11,274 nucleotides of DNA from CAIWCD01 sp043782365 (GTDB taxonomy: Bacteria; Myxococcota; Myxococcia; Myxococcales; 40CM-4-68-19). Positions within the stretch are counted from its first letter, which is position 1. Every line of letters begins with the position of its first letter. Below are positions 1-5,569 of this stretch, piece by piece. The translations under genes were made by a program, and so were the position numbers. The notes below the pieces were generated by a model. It saw only the letters and a list, made by a program, of their open reading frames with translations, searched no databases and had not been told where the DNA came from. The DNA lies in NCBI GenBank assembly GCA_043782365.1, contig JAYWAO010000414.1, positions 1-11,274 on the forward strand. Reading direction: 5' to 3'.

Positions 1-3000
1 CCCTCGCCCGGTCGGCTCCTCACCGACCAGCCCGAGGGTCCATCCGCCTGCCCCCCGGAGGACCTCCTCGTCGAGCTGGCCGAGGGCACGCTAGGCCCGG
101 AAGCCGCGACCGGGCTGTATGCCCACTTCGACGGGTGCGCCGAGTGCCGCTGGGTCGCCGCCCGCCTCATCGAGGGCGACGGCGGCCAACGCTCCCCTCG
201 CCAGGAGCCCTTGGCCGCCGCGGAGGTGGTCCGCGGCGAGTCCCTGCCCGAGTACCGGCTGCTCGGCGTGGCCGGCACGGGCGGCATGGGCACGGTGTTC
301 GAGGCAGAGGACCTGCGCCTCGAGCGGCGCGTCGCCTTGAAGGTGATGCACGACCGGACGCGCGGCGCCGCCCGCTCCGAGGAGAGCGTGCGGCGGTTCC
401 TGCGGGAGGCGCGCATCACCGCGATGCTCGAGCACCCCTCGATCGTCCCGGTGATCGAGCTGGGCCGGCTGGAGGACGGCACGCCGTACTATGCCCAGCG
501 CCTCGTCCGGGGCCGCACGCTCGCCGAGGCGCTGGCGGCGAGCCCGACCCTGGAAGCGCGGCTGGCCCTGCTGCCGCACTTCCTCGACCTCTGCCAGGCG
601 GTCGCCTACGCGCACGGCAAGGGCGTGATCCACCGCGACCTGAAGCCCGCCAACGTGATGGTGGGCGCGTTCGGCGAGACCCTGGTGCTCGACTGGGGGC
701 TGGGCCGCGTCACCGGCGAAGTCGAGGTGGACGCGCGGGCGGAGCCGGGCTTGGACTGCTCGCCCGAGCTCACCGTCGAGGGCACCGCGCTCGGGACGCC
801 CGCCTACATGAGCCCCGAGCAGGCGCACGGCAGGCTCTCCGAGGTGGACGAGCGCAGCGACGTCTGGAGCCTGGGGGCGATGCTCTACGAGTTCCTGGCG
901 GGCAAGCCGCCGTTCAGCGGCCGCACCTCGAAGGAGCTGCTCGAGATCGCCACCTCGACGCCGGTCCCGGCGCTCGGGGGCAGCGCCCCGCAGGAGCTGG
1001 CGGCGATCGCCAAGAAGGCCCTCTCCCGCGACCGCGCCCTGCGGTATCCCAGCGCCGCGGAGCTCGCGCAGGAGGTGGCCGCGTTCAGCGCGGGCCGGCG
1101 GGTCGGCGCGTACCAGTACTCGTCGATGGAGCTGCTCGGGCGCGTGGTGGCGCGGCACAAGCTGCTCTTCGCGGTCTCGGTGGTGGCGCTGTTCGCGGCG
1201 GCGTGGCTGCCGTTCGGTGTCTCCCAGTGGCGGGCCAAGGCGGAGCAAGGCCACAACTGGGCAGAGCGGCTCCTCTCCTCCGCGCTCGGGTACGGCGGGT
1301 ACCAGCAGTGGGACCGCTCGACGACCTACTTCGCCATCACCCGCACCGTCGAGGACCGCCTCGACGCCCGGCTCGCGCTGGTGGCGCTGGGGGATTGGGG
1401 CATCACGCCCGTCTGGCGCAAGCTGCGCCACCGCGGGCGGGCGATGGGGCTCGCCTTCTCGCCGGACGGAAAGGTCTTCGCCTCAGCCGGAGACGACGGC
1501 GACCTCGTGCTCTGCGACGGGCAGACCGGCCAGGAGCTGCGCCGGATCCCGATGGGGAGCGCCGCCCACGACGTGCTCTTCACCGACGACGCGCTCCTGG
1601 TCGCGGTGGGAAGCAAGGTGGTGGTGTTCGAGCCGTCCCCGGGCGCGGCCCGGCGCACGCTCGAGGCGGGCGCGGGCGTGCTGGCTCTCGCCCGCCAGGG
1701 GAGCCTCCTGGCTGCGGGGACCGAGCGTGGCCTGCGCCTCTGGAACCTGGAGACCGGCGCAGCGCTGCCCGCTCCGCAGGACGTGGGCAGGGTCGAATCG
1801 CTCGCGTTCGCGCGCGGGCTCCTGCTTTGGCCGGACCGCCAGCACGGCCTTCGCCGCCTCGACCCCGTCACCGGCCTCGAGCGAGACCCGCTCGTCGCCC
1901 CCGGGCTCGAGATGGCGACGTTCTCCGCCGCCGCCGGGGTCGCGGTGGTGGTGTACGCCAACGGCGAGGGCGGGCTCTGGGACCTGGACGCCGGCAGGGA
2001 GCGGTTCCACATCCTGTCCCAGGCGCCCGAGCGGCGCTTGACCCTCTCGGCTGTCGCGCCCGACGCCAACTGGTTCCTGCTGCAGGAGTCGATCGGGCAG
2101 ACCCGCGTCTACTCCGCCCTCTCCGGCGAGTCGGTCGCCACCACGGCAGCGCTGAACCGGCCGGTCACCCGCCTGATCTGGTCGCCGAGCTCAGACTGGC
2201 TGGCCCGCAGCTCCGACGACGGCGCCGTGAGCGTGTGGAACACGGCCCCGGCGCGCGGGGCGCTGGGCCACCGGGCCTCGCCAACGGGCCGGCCCACCGG
2301 ACTCGCCTTCTCACCGGATGGCGGGCTCCTCGTCTCGGCTGATGACCAGGGCCGCCTGCGCCTCTGGAGCGGGGTCGATGGCGAGCCCCTCGGAGTGGTC
2401 GGCCAAGGGGCCGGCCCGACGCGGATCGCGTTCGCGCCACAGGGGGAGCTGCTCGCGAGCGCAGGCGCGGACGGGGTGCGGCTTTGGAGTGTCACTGGGA
2501 GCGCCGCAGGGAGCGCCGCAGGTGGCCACCTCCTGCGGACGCTGTCCGGGCGACCTTCGGTTGCCCTGGCTTGGGACCCGCTGCAGCGGTGGCTCGCGGT
2601 CTCTCAGGAGGACGGCGCCGTGCACTTCTTCGCGGAGGACGGCCGCGAAGCGCTCCCGCCAACCGCAGCGCGGCCAGACGTACCGTTCGCCATCGCCGTC
2701 TCGCCCGACGGGCAGACCCTGGCGACCGGGGGCGACGACCGCGACATCGCCGTGTGGGACCTCGTGTCCCGAGGAGCCCCACGCAGCCTGACCGCGCACT
2801 CCGAGAAGGTCACCGCGCTCGCCTTCGTCGGACCGGGCCGGCTGGTCTCGGGCAGCAACGACCGGTCGGTCCGCCTGTGGGACGTGGCCAGCGGCGCAGA
2901 GGTGCACAAGACGACGGGGGGCAGCGAGGGCGAGGTCCGCGCGCTGCAGGTGACCAGCCCGGCTGGCGGGCGGTTCCCGTCCGCGGCGCTGGTCGGCATG

Positions 3001-3270
3001 ACGCGGGGGATGCTGGAGCTCTGGGACACCGCCTCGGGCAAGATCCTGACGCGCGTCGGCCTGGGCGCCTTCACCGCGGTCGACGCGGTCGCCATCCTCC
3101 CCGACGCCTCCCGCGCGGCCTGGATGCAGCAGGACGGCGGCCTGCACCTGTTCTCTCCTCCCGACGAGAGCAAGCTCGGGCCGCCGCAGCGAGAGCTCGA
3201 CCGCCTCCTGGGGCTCTACGGCTACCAGTGGGAGCGGGGCGACTTCATGCGCGAGTCCCCCCAGCGCTAG
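1..3270 (+). CDS. Ser/Thr protein kinase with zinc-finger-like N-terminus, one membrane segment and WD40 repeats (5' partial)
   Basis: The frame is open from base 1 with no ATG, GTG or TTG before a TTG at 211, so the true start lies upstream. Counting base 1 as codon 1, residues 17-49 carry Cys17, His42, Cys46 and Cys49, the HxxxCxxC pattern of zf-HC2/anti-sigma zinc fingers. The kinase domain spans about 83-365: Gly loop GVAGTGGMG (89-97), ATP lysine in VALK (Lys114), HRDLKPAN with catalytic Asp213, DWG in place of DFG (231-233), and GTPAYMSPE (265-273). A hydrophobic segment at about 388-405 is the single membrane helix. The remainder, from about 474, is a run of WD40-like blades (repeated AFSPDG...LASAG.DG.VRLW), at least eight recognisable. 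It is probably a membrane sensor kinase with the propeller outside the cytoplasm for ligand or protein binding (inferred). DWG is common in such bacterial kinases and all catalytic residues are present, so it should be active. It converges on a sigma-factor gene, a pairing frequent in myxobacteria. Substrate unknown. Confidence 0.93.
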   Translation, partial: PSPGRLLTDQPEGPSACPPEDLLVELAEGTLGPEAATGLYAHFDGCAECRWVAARLIEGDGGQRSPRQEPLAAAEVVRGESLPEYRLLGVAGTGGMGTVFEAEDLRLERRVALKVMHDRTRGAARSEESVRRFLREARITAMLEHPSIVPVIELGRLEDGTPYYAQRLVRGRTLAEALAASPTLEARLALLPHFLDLCQAVAYAHGKGVIHRDLKPANVMVGAFGETLVLDWGLGRVTGEVEVDARAEPGLDCSPELTVEGTALGTPAYMSPEQAHGRLSEVDERSDVWSLGAMLYEFLAGKPPFSGRTSKELLEIATSTPVPALGGSAPQELAAIAKKALSRDRALRYPSAAELAQEVAAFSAGRRVGAYQYSSMELLGRVVARHKLLFAVSVVALFAAAWLPFGVSQWRAKAEQGHNWAERLLSSALGYGGYQQWDRSTTYFAITRTVEDRLDARLALVALGDWGITPVWRKLRHRGRAMGLAFSPDGKVFASAGDDGDLVLCDGQTGQELRRIPMGSAAHDVLFTDDALLVAVGSKVVVFEPSPGAARRTLEAGAGVLALARQGSLLAAGTERGLRLWNLETGAALPAPQDVGRVESLAFARGLLLWPDRQHGLRRLDPVTGLERDPLVAPGLEMATFSAAAGVAVVVYANGEGGLWDLDAGRERFHILSQAPERRLTLSAVAPDANWFLLQESIGQTRVYSALSGESVATTAALNRPVTRLIWSPSSDWLARSSDDGAVSVWNTAPARGALGHRASPTGRPTGLAFSPDGGLLVSADDQGRLRLWSGVDGEPLGVVGQGAGPTRIAFAPQGELLASAGADGVRLWSVTGSAAGSAAGGHLLRTLSGRPSVALAWDPLQRWLAVSQEDGAVHFFAEDGREALPPTAARPDVPFAIAVSPDGQTLATGGDDRDIAVWDLVSRGAPRSLTAHSEKVTALAFVGPGRLVSGSNDRSVRLWDVASGAEVHKTTGGSEGEVRALQVTSPAGGRFPSAALVGMTRGMLELWDTASGKILTRVGLGAFTAVDAVAILPDASRAAWMQQDGGLHLFSPPDESKLGPPQRELDRLLGLYGYQWERGDFMRESPQR
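2497..2520 (+). repeat. 12-bp tandem duplication inside the kinase gene
   Basis: GGGAGCGCCGCA occurs twice head-to-tail, in frame. It adds a Gly-Ser-Ala-Ala type repeat in the loop between two WD40 blades. The unit is a multiple of three, so copy-number change would alter loop length without breaking the gene. Confidence 0.7.
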
Positions 3271-4106
3271 CGGCCCCGACGGCTCACCCTCGCGATGGAC
3301 TCGAGGGCCGCCGCCGACTGCAGCAGGCGTCCCAGGCTGAGGTCGAGCCGGCTCTGCAAGAGGCCGATCAGGCTGTCCACCTCGGACGGCTCCACCCGCA
3401 GCGTGGTCGCCAGGCGCGCCCTGGTCTTGCGGAGGACGTTGCCGCGCGCGGCGGCGAGGCGGCGCACCACGGTGGACCGGTGCACGCCGCTGGAGGCCGC
3501 CAGCCGGTCGATGGTGACGCCCTCGACGAGGTGCAGGCGCAGGAAGCTGCGCTCCTGGGGGTCGAGGCTGCGCAGCGCCGCGCCGAGCGCCTCCTTGAAT
3601 TCCGCGCCGAACCGGCTGCGCAGCAGCTGCAGCTCGGGGTCGTCGCCGATCGAGGAGATGCCGAGCAGGGGCTCCTCGGACTCCTGGTGCTTGCCCCGGC
3701 GCAGGTTGAGCGCGCAGCGCATCGCCACCGCCCGCACCCAGGAGAGCAGCGGGCCGCGGCCGGTGTAGCCCGCGAGACGGCTCCCTCCGGTGGAGTCGGT
3801 GAACAGGCGCTCGCGGACCGACTGGGAGACCTCGTCGGCGAAGGCGGCGCAGGGGTCGAGGCGGGCCACGCCGGCGAGCGACCGCGCGAGGAAGTCCCGG
3901 TCGAAGTGGCCCAGCGCGGCCCGGTCGCCAGCGCGGCAGGCCGACGCCAGCCAGAGGTCGTCGAGGTGCAGCGGCTCCTCCGCCTTCGAGGGCGTCACCG
4001 CGAGCCGCCGCACGGCCTCGTCGGGACCCTCCGCCGCGACGCCGGGCCACCGGACGCGGCACCGCGCCAACACGTCTTCGAGCGCTGTCGCCAGCTGTCC
4101 AGCCAC
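3267..4106 (-). CDS. Sigma-70 family RNA polymerase sigma factor, myxobacterial type (resembles TIGR03001)
   Basis: This encodes a 279-residue protein that should direct RNA polymerase to a regulon. A region 2-like part (about residues 50-127) ends in a helix reading LLSWVRAVAMRCALNLRR, typical of the core- and -10-binding part of ECF-type factors. A region 4 helix-turn-helix (about 165-222) contains LDPQERSFLRLHLVEGVTID and then STVVRRLAAARG. No region 1.1 or 3 is evident. A 57-residue tail follows region 4, unusual for a minimal ECF factor. The start is GTG at 4104-4106, with GAGGAG (complement of 4113-4118) 6 nt upstream, an excellent Shine-Dalgarno. Family and neighbourhood recall the myxobacterial group TIGR03001, recognised from memory of the fold rather than by search. 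The 3' end overlaps the kinase gene by 4 bp. The kinase may control this factor by phosphorylation or through its zinc-finger-like segment; this is inferred from context only. Confidence 0.85.
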   Translation of the reverse strand: MAGQLATALEDVLARCRVRWPGVAAEGPDEAVRRLAVTPSKAEEPLHLDDLWLASACRAGDRAALGHFDRDFLARSLAGVARLDPCAAFADEVSQSVRERLFTDSTGGSRLAGYTGRGPLLSWVRAVAMRCALNLRRGKHQESEEPLLGISSIGDDPELQLLRSRFGAEFKEALGAALRSLDPQERSFLRLHLVEGVTIDRLAASSGVHRSTVVRRLAAARGNVLRKTRARLATTLRVEPSEVDSLIGLLQSRLDLSLGRLLQSAAALESIARVSRRGR

Positions 4107-4138
4107 TGCCCACTCCTCGCTGCCCCCCCGGGAATATT

Positions 4139-4172
4139 CGTTCGACCAAGTACTTTTCTTGAGCCGTTCGAC
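4139..4172. repeat. Direct repeat CGTTCGAC x2 upstream of the sigma-factor gene
   Basis: Identical octamers lie at 4139-4146 and 4165-4172, 26 bp start to start (about 2.5 helical turns), just upstream of the sigma-factor start. On the sigma strand they read GTCGAACG. They could be operators or promoter elements, for example for autoregulation. The evidence is repetition and position only. Confidence 0.35.
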
Positions 4173-4214
4173 TTAGGTGATGTGTCCCTCGATCAGGACC
4201 TGTCTGTTGGAAGG

Positions 4215-4239
4215 AGCCTGCAGCCGCTCAGTGCAGGCT
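4215..4239. repeat. Perfect 8-bp inverted repeat in the divergent spacer
   Basis: AGCCTGCA (4215-4222) and TGCAGGCT (4232-4239) are perfect reverse complements around a 9-nt spacer. No T-tract follows, so it is not an intrinsic terminator. It lies about 100 bp upstream of the response regulator start and could be an operator for a dimeric regulator. Confidence 0.4.
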
Positions 4240-4336
4240 GCGCCAAACCGTCCCACCAACTTCTTGTTGTACTGCACGACGGCCCGAATGTTCAAAGGCC
4301 GACAGCACACGACCTGACCCTACACGGAGCGCCCCG

Positions 4337-5029
4337 ATGACCGCCCACCTCCCCGCCCAGCACCACGGCCAGCCAGTCAACGTGGCCGGCTCCATGCGCG
4401 TGCTGCTGGCGGACGAGCACCCGATCGTCCTGGCCGGCCTCCGCTCGCTGCTCGAGGGCCAGGTCGAGCTGTCCTGTGCCGAGGTGGACGGCCCGGGCGC
4501 CCTGCGCGCCATCGAGGCGCAGGTCCCCGAGGTCGCGGTGCTCGACCAGCGGATGCCCGGCCTCTCCGGGCTGCGGGTCGCCCAAGAGCTGGCCCAGCGC
4601 GGCGTCCCGACGAAGGTGGTCCTGCTCTGGAGCCAGGAGGAGGGCGCGCGGCTGGCCGAAGCGATCGACTCGGGAGTGGCGGCCGTCGTCAGCCGCGGGA
4701 ACGCCTGGGCCGAGCTGCCCGAGGCGCTGCGCGCGGTGGGCAGGGGCGAGGTCTACCTCTCGCCCAGGGCGGCTGCGCAGTTCCTCAAGTTCGGGCGGCG
4801 CGAAGCGCAGCAGCCCAGCGACCCGCACGCGCTCTCTCCGCGCGAGCGGCAGGTGCTGGCGCTGGTCGCCACGGGCCTCACCTCGCGGGAGATCGGCCTC
4901 GCGCTGCGCCTCGCGCCCAAGACGGTCGAGGGCCACCGGGCGGCGATCATGGCCAAGCTCGACATCGACCACCTCGCCGGTCTCGTGAAGTGGGCGATCC
5001 GCAACCAGCTGGCGAGCCTGACGGACTAG
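4337..5029 (+). CDS. NarL/LuxR-type two-component response regulator
   Basis: This is a 230-residue transcription factor with a receiver domain (about residues 20-140) and a LuxR-type helix-turn-helix (about 165-220: LSPRERQVLALVATGLTSREIG, then KTVEGHRAAIMAKL). The acidic pocket is Asp26-Glu27 and the phosphoacceptor is Asp70 in AVLDQRMPG. The usual invariant lysine after beta-5 (GYLLKD in NarL) appears as Arg120 in VVSRGN, and the Thr/Ser position is Ser99. Arg for Lys can weaken or change phosphorylation-dependent switching, so it may be an atypical regulator; this rests on alignment by eye. The ATG start at 4337 is chosen because GGAG (4326-4329) lies 7 nt upstream. An internal Met20 (4394) begins the conserved domain but has no Shine-Dalgarno. 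No cognate histidine kinase is in the window, so it looks orphan here. Its targets are unknown; the divergent spacer is one candidate. Confidence 0.92.
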   Translation: MTAHLPAQHHGQPVNVAGSMRVLLADEHPIVLAGLRSLLEGQVELSCAEVDGPGALRAIEAQVPEVAVLDQRMPGLSGLRVAQELAQRGVPTKVVLLWSQEEGARLAEAIDSGVAAVVSRGNAWAELPEALRAVGRGEVYLSPRAAAQFLKFGRREAQQPSDPHALSPRERQVLALVATGLTSREIGLALRLAPKTVEGHRAAIMAKLDIDHLAGLVKWAIRNQLASLTD

Positions 5030-5030
5030 C

Positions 5031-5129
5031 TAGGGCCTGTCCTCAAACCCCAGCGGGCACCGAGGCGGCTGCCCGGCGCAGACCTCCGGTCCGTCGCCGG
5101 AGGTAGCTGGGGTTTGAGGACAGGCCTTA
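5031..5129. repeat. 99-bp MITE/REP-like element with 24-bp inverted arms enclosing two small hairpins
   Basis: The arms 5031-5054 and 5106-5129 are reverse complements with one mismatch; 21 bp are perfect (5034-5054 with 5106-5126), starting GGCCTGTCC. The 51-nt centre folds into two further stem-loops: GGGCA/TGCCC (5055-5059 with 5070-5074) and ACCTCCGG/CCGGAGGT (5082-5089 with 5097-5104). Together they form a cloverleaf. The perfect arms are flanked by CTAG (5030-5033) and TTAG (5127-5130). These resemble the YTAR-type target duplications of some IS5-family elements, but they differ by one base. There is no coding capacity. It begins one base after the response regulator's stop codon and probably also limits read-through toward the ilv promoter. 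Alternatives are a plain bidirectional terminator or a REP element; there is no T-tract after either arm. Confidence 0.7.
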
Positions 5130-5131
5130 GA

Positions 5132-5160
5132 GCGCCTCGGGCGGGTGACGCGCCCGGCGC
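5132..5160 (+). terminator. Possible GC-rich hairpin terminator without a clear U-tract
   Basis: CGGGCG (5138-5143) pairs with CGCCCG (5151-5156) across a 7-nt loop, and GCGC (5132-5135) with GCGC (5157-5160) extends the stem past a 2-nt bulge. The sequence after it is C-rich with few Ts. It may end transcription from the response regulator before the ilv promoter, but hairpins arise easily in such GC-rich DNA. Confidence 0.25.
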
Positions 5161-5181
5161 GGCGCCCGCTTCCCTCTAGAA

Positions 5182-5253
5182 CATCGGATCCGTGCCGATC
5201 TGTCGCACCGGCCCCCGAGTGCGATTGGTTTGACATCGGGCGGAGATCCGATG
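5182..5253. promoter_or_regulatory. Two copies of a CATCGG-N7/8-CCGAT inverted repeat (candidate operator pair)
   Basis: Site 1 is CATCGG (5182-5187), 7 nt, CCGATC (5195-5200). Site 2 is CATCGG (5234-5239), 8 nt, CCGATG (5248-5253). Their centres are about 52 bp apart, close to five helical turns, so they could be bound cooperatively from one face. Site 2 overlaps the TTGACA -35 box and reaches the -10 region, a position suited to repression. The binding protein is unknown. Confidence 0.4.
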
Positions 5254-5259
5254 AAAGAT
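5230..5259 (+). promoter_or_regulatory. Candidate sigma-70 promoter of the ilv-leu operon
   Basis: A perfect TTGACA (5230-5235) is followed after 18 nt by AAAGAT (5254-5259), a weak match to the -10 consensus. The AT-rich patch stands out from its surroundings. Transcription would start near 5266, only about three bases before the leader ATG, so the leader mRNA would be almost leaderless. If a promoter lies further upstream, GATAGG at 5257-5262 could act as a weak Shine-Dalgarno. Confidence 0.45.
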
Positions 5260-5268
5260 AGGTTCTAG

Positions 5269-5442
5269 ATGATCAACACGCGCCGTACCGCACTCCGCAG
5301 CGCCGCCGCCTCGCAGGCCGCCTCCGCGCTGCTGCGCGCCGTCGCCATCACCGCGTTCGCTGGCGCCGTCGCTGTCGTCATCGTCCTCCCCATCCTTCGG
5401 AGCCTCGTCCTTCTTCTTCTTGGACCTGGGGCTCCCTCCTAA
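5269..5442 (+). CDS. Branched-chain amino acid leader peptide for attenuation of the ilv-leu operon
   Basis: ATG at 5269 opens a 57-codon ORF ending in TAA at 5440-5442; an in-frame TAG at 5266-5268 excludes a longer form. Residues 34-51 read VAVVIVLPILRSLVLLLL, in which 14 of 18 are Val, Ile or Leu. Residues 48-51 are four consecutive CTT codons, scarcely used elsewhere in these GC-rich genes. This matches in kind the E. coli ilvGMEDA and ilvBN leader peptides (ilvL, ivbL), though it is longer and starts with a 33-residue Ala/Arg-rich stretch. The peptide itself probably has no function; its translation senses charged Leu, Val and Ile tRNAs. The ORF ends 28 bases before the terminator stem, and its last codons form part of the competing RNA helices. 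GATAGG (5257-5262) is a weak ribosome site; otherwise initiation may be leaderless. It is unlikely to be the N-terminus of ilvB, which is in another frame. Confidence 0.85.
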   Translation: MINTRRTALRSAAASQAASALLRAVAITAFAGAVAVVIVLPILRSLVLLLLGPGAPS

Positions 5443-5511
5443 TCCGGCAAGCAGCAGACCGGTAGGACCGAGCCCCCGCACCCCTCAACGGGTCCGGGGG
5501 CTCCTTCGTTT
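5399..5511 (+). promoter_or_regulatory. Transcription attenuator with mutually exclusive RNA helices (pause, antiterminator, terminator)
   Basis: Three competing structures can be read by eye. The 1:2 pause hairpin pairs GGAGCCTC (5399-5406) with GGGGCTCC (5428-5435), one G-U, and GTCC (5407-5410) with GGAC (5422-5425); its loop holds the CTT codons. The 2:3 antiterminator pairs GGGGCTC (5428-5434) with GAGCCCC (5470-5476), TCCTA (5437-5441) with TAGGA (5463-5467), and CCGG (5444-5447) with CCGG (5459-5462). The 3:4 terminator is 5470-5503. A ribosome stalled in the Val/Ile/Leu codons up to the first CTT codons would leave segment 2 free for the antiterminator. A ribosome reaching the stop codon at 5440 would cover segment 2 and allow termination. 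The mechanism is inferred by analogy with enterobacterial ilv and leu operons; the complementarity is seen directly. Confidence 0.8.
5470..5511 (+). terminator. Intrinsic terminator of the ilv-leu attenuator
   Basis: GAGCCCCCG (5470-5478) pairs perfectly with CGGGGGCTC (5495-5503). After a C-C mismatch, ACCC (5480-5483) pairs with GGGT (5490-5493) around a 6-nt loop. CTTCGTTT (5504-5511) follows, 5 of 8 T and modest for a U-tract. The stem lies between the leader stop and the ilvB start, as expected of an attenuator. Confidence 0.82.
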
Positions 5512-5558
5512 CCGAGCAGCTTCCGCGCAGCCTCCAAACAACTCTGCAGGGCAACAGC

Positions 5559-5563
5559 AGGAG
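5559..5563 (+). promoter_or_regulatory. Ribosome binding site that fixes the ilvB start
   Basis: AGGAG lies 6 nt upstream of GTG at 5570. The ilvB frame stays open upstream to an ATG-like codon at 5420, but that codon sits inside the leader ORF and before the terminator. This Shine-Dalgarno therefore marks GTG 5570 as the true start. Confidence 0.75.
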
Positions 5564-5569
5564 CACCGA

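Larger units (their letters stand above)
4107..4336. promoter_or_regulatory. Divergent intergenic region between the sigma factor and the response regulator
   Basis: This 230-bp spacer must hold promoters for both divergent genes. It is visibly more AT-rich than its surroundings. It holds the direct repeat at 4139-4172, the palindrome AAGTACTT at 4148-4155 and the hairpin at 4215-4239. On the + strand only a weak sigma-70-like pair is visible: TTGTTG at 4264-4269, 17 nt, AATGTT at 4287-4292, each 3 of 6 to consensus. No -24/-12 element was seen. I found no credible ORF in it. Confidence 0.5.

Noticed and set aside
135..2342. 735-codon + strand frame overlapping the kinase
   Set aside because: Arg/Gly/Pro-rich translation out of frame with the kinase motifs; no domain recognisable.
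211..3270. Kinase gene starting at the TTG at 211
   Set aside because: The frame is open from base 1 and encodes a recognisable Cys/His finger before this codon, and no Shine-Dalgarno precedes it. The gene starts upstream of the window.
2311..4149. 612-codon reading frame on the - strand
   Set aside because: It lies antisense to the kinase gene and out of frame across the sigma gene, with low-complexity Arg/Pro/Ala-rich translation. It is a by-product of high GC content.
4215..4239. Hairpin considered as an intrinsic terminator
   Set aside because: No T-tract follows on either strand and neither flanking gene ends here, so it is kept only as a repeat.
5176..5481. Small - strand ORF with Lys/Asp/Glu runs opposite the leader
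   Set aside because: Its charged runs are the antisense of the CTT and GTC codon runs of the leader peptide; it has no support of its own.
5420..5569. N-terminal extension of ilvB from 5420
   Set aside because: It would overlap the leader peptide and translate through the terminator stem. It has no family homology visible by eye, and AGGAG before GTG 5570 gives a better start.
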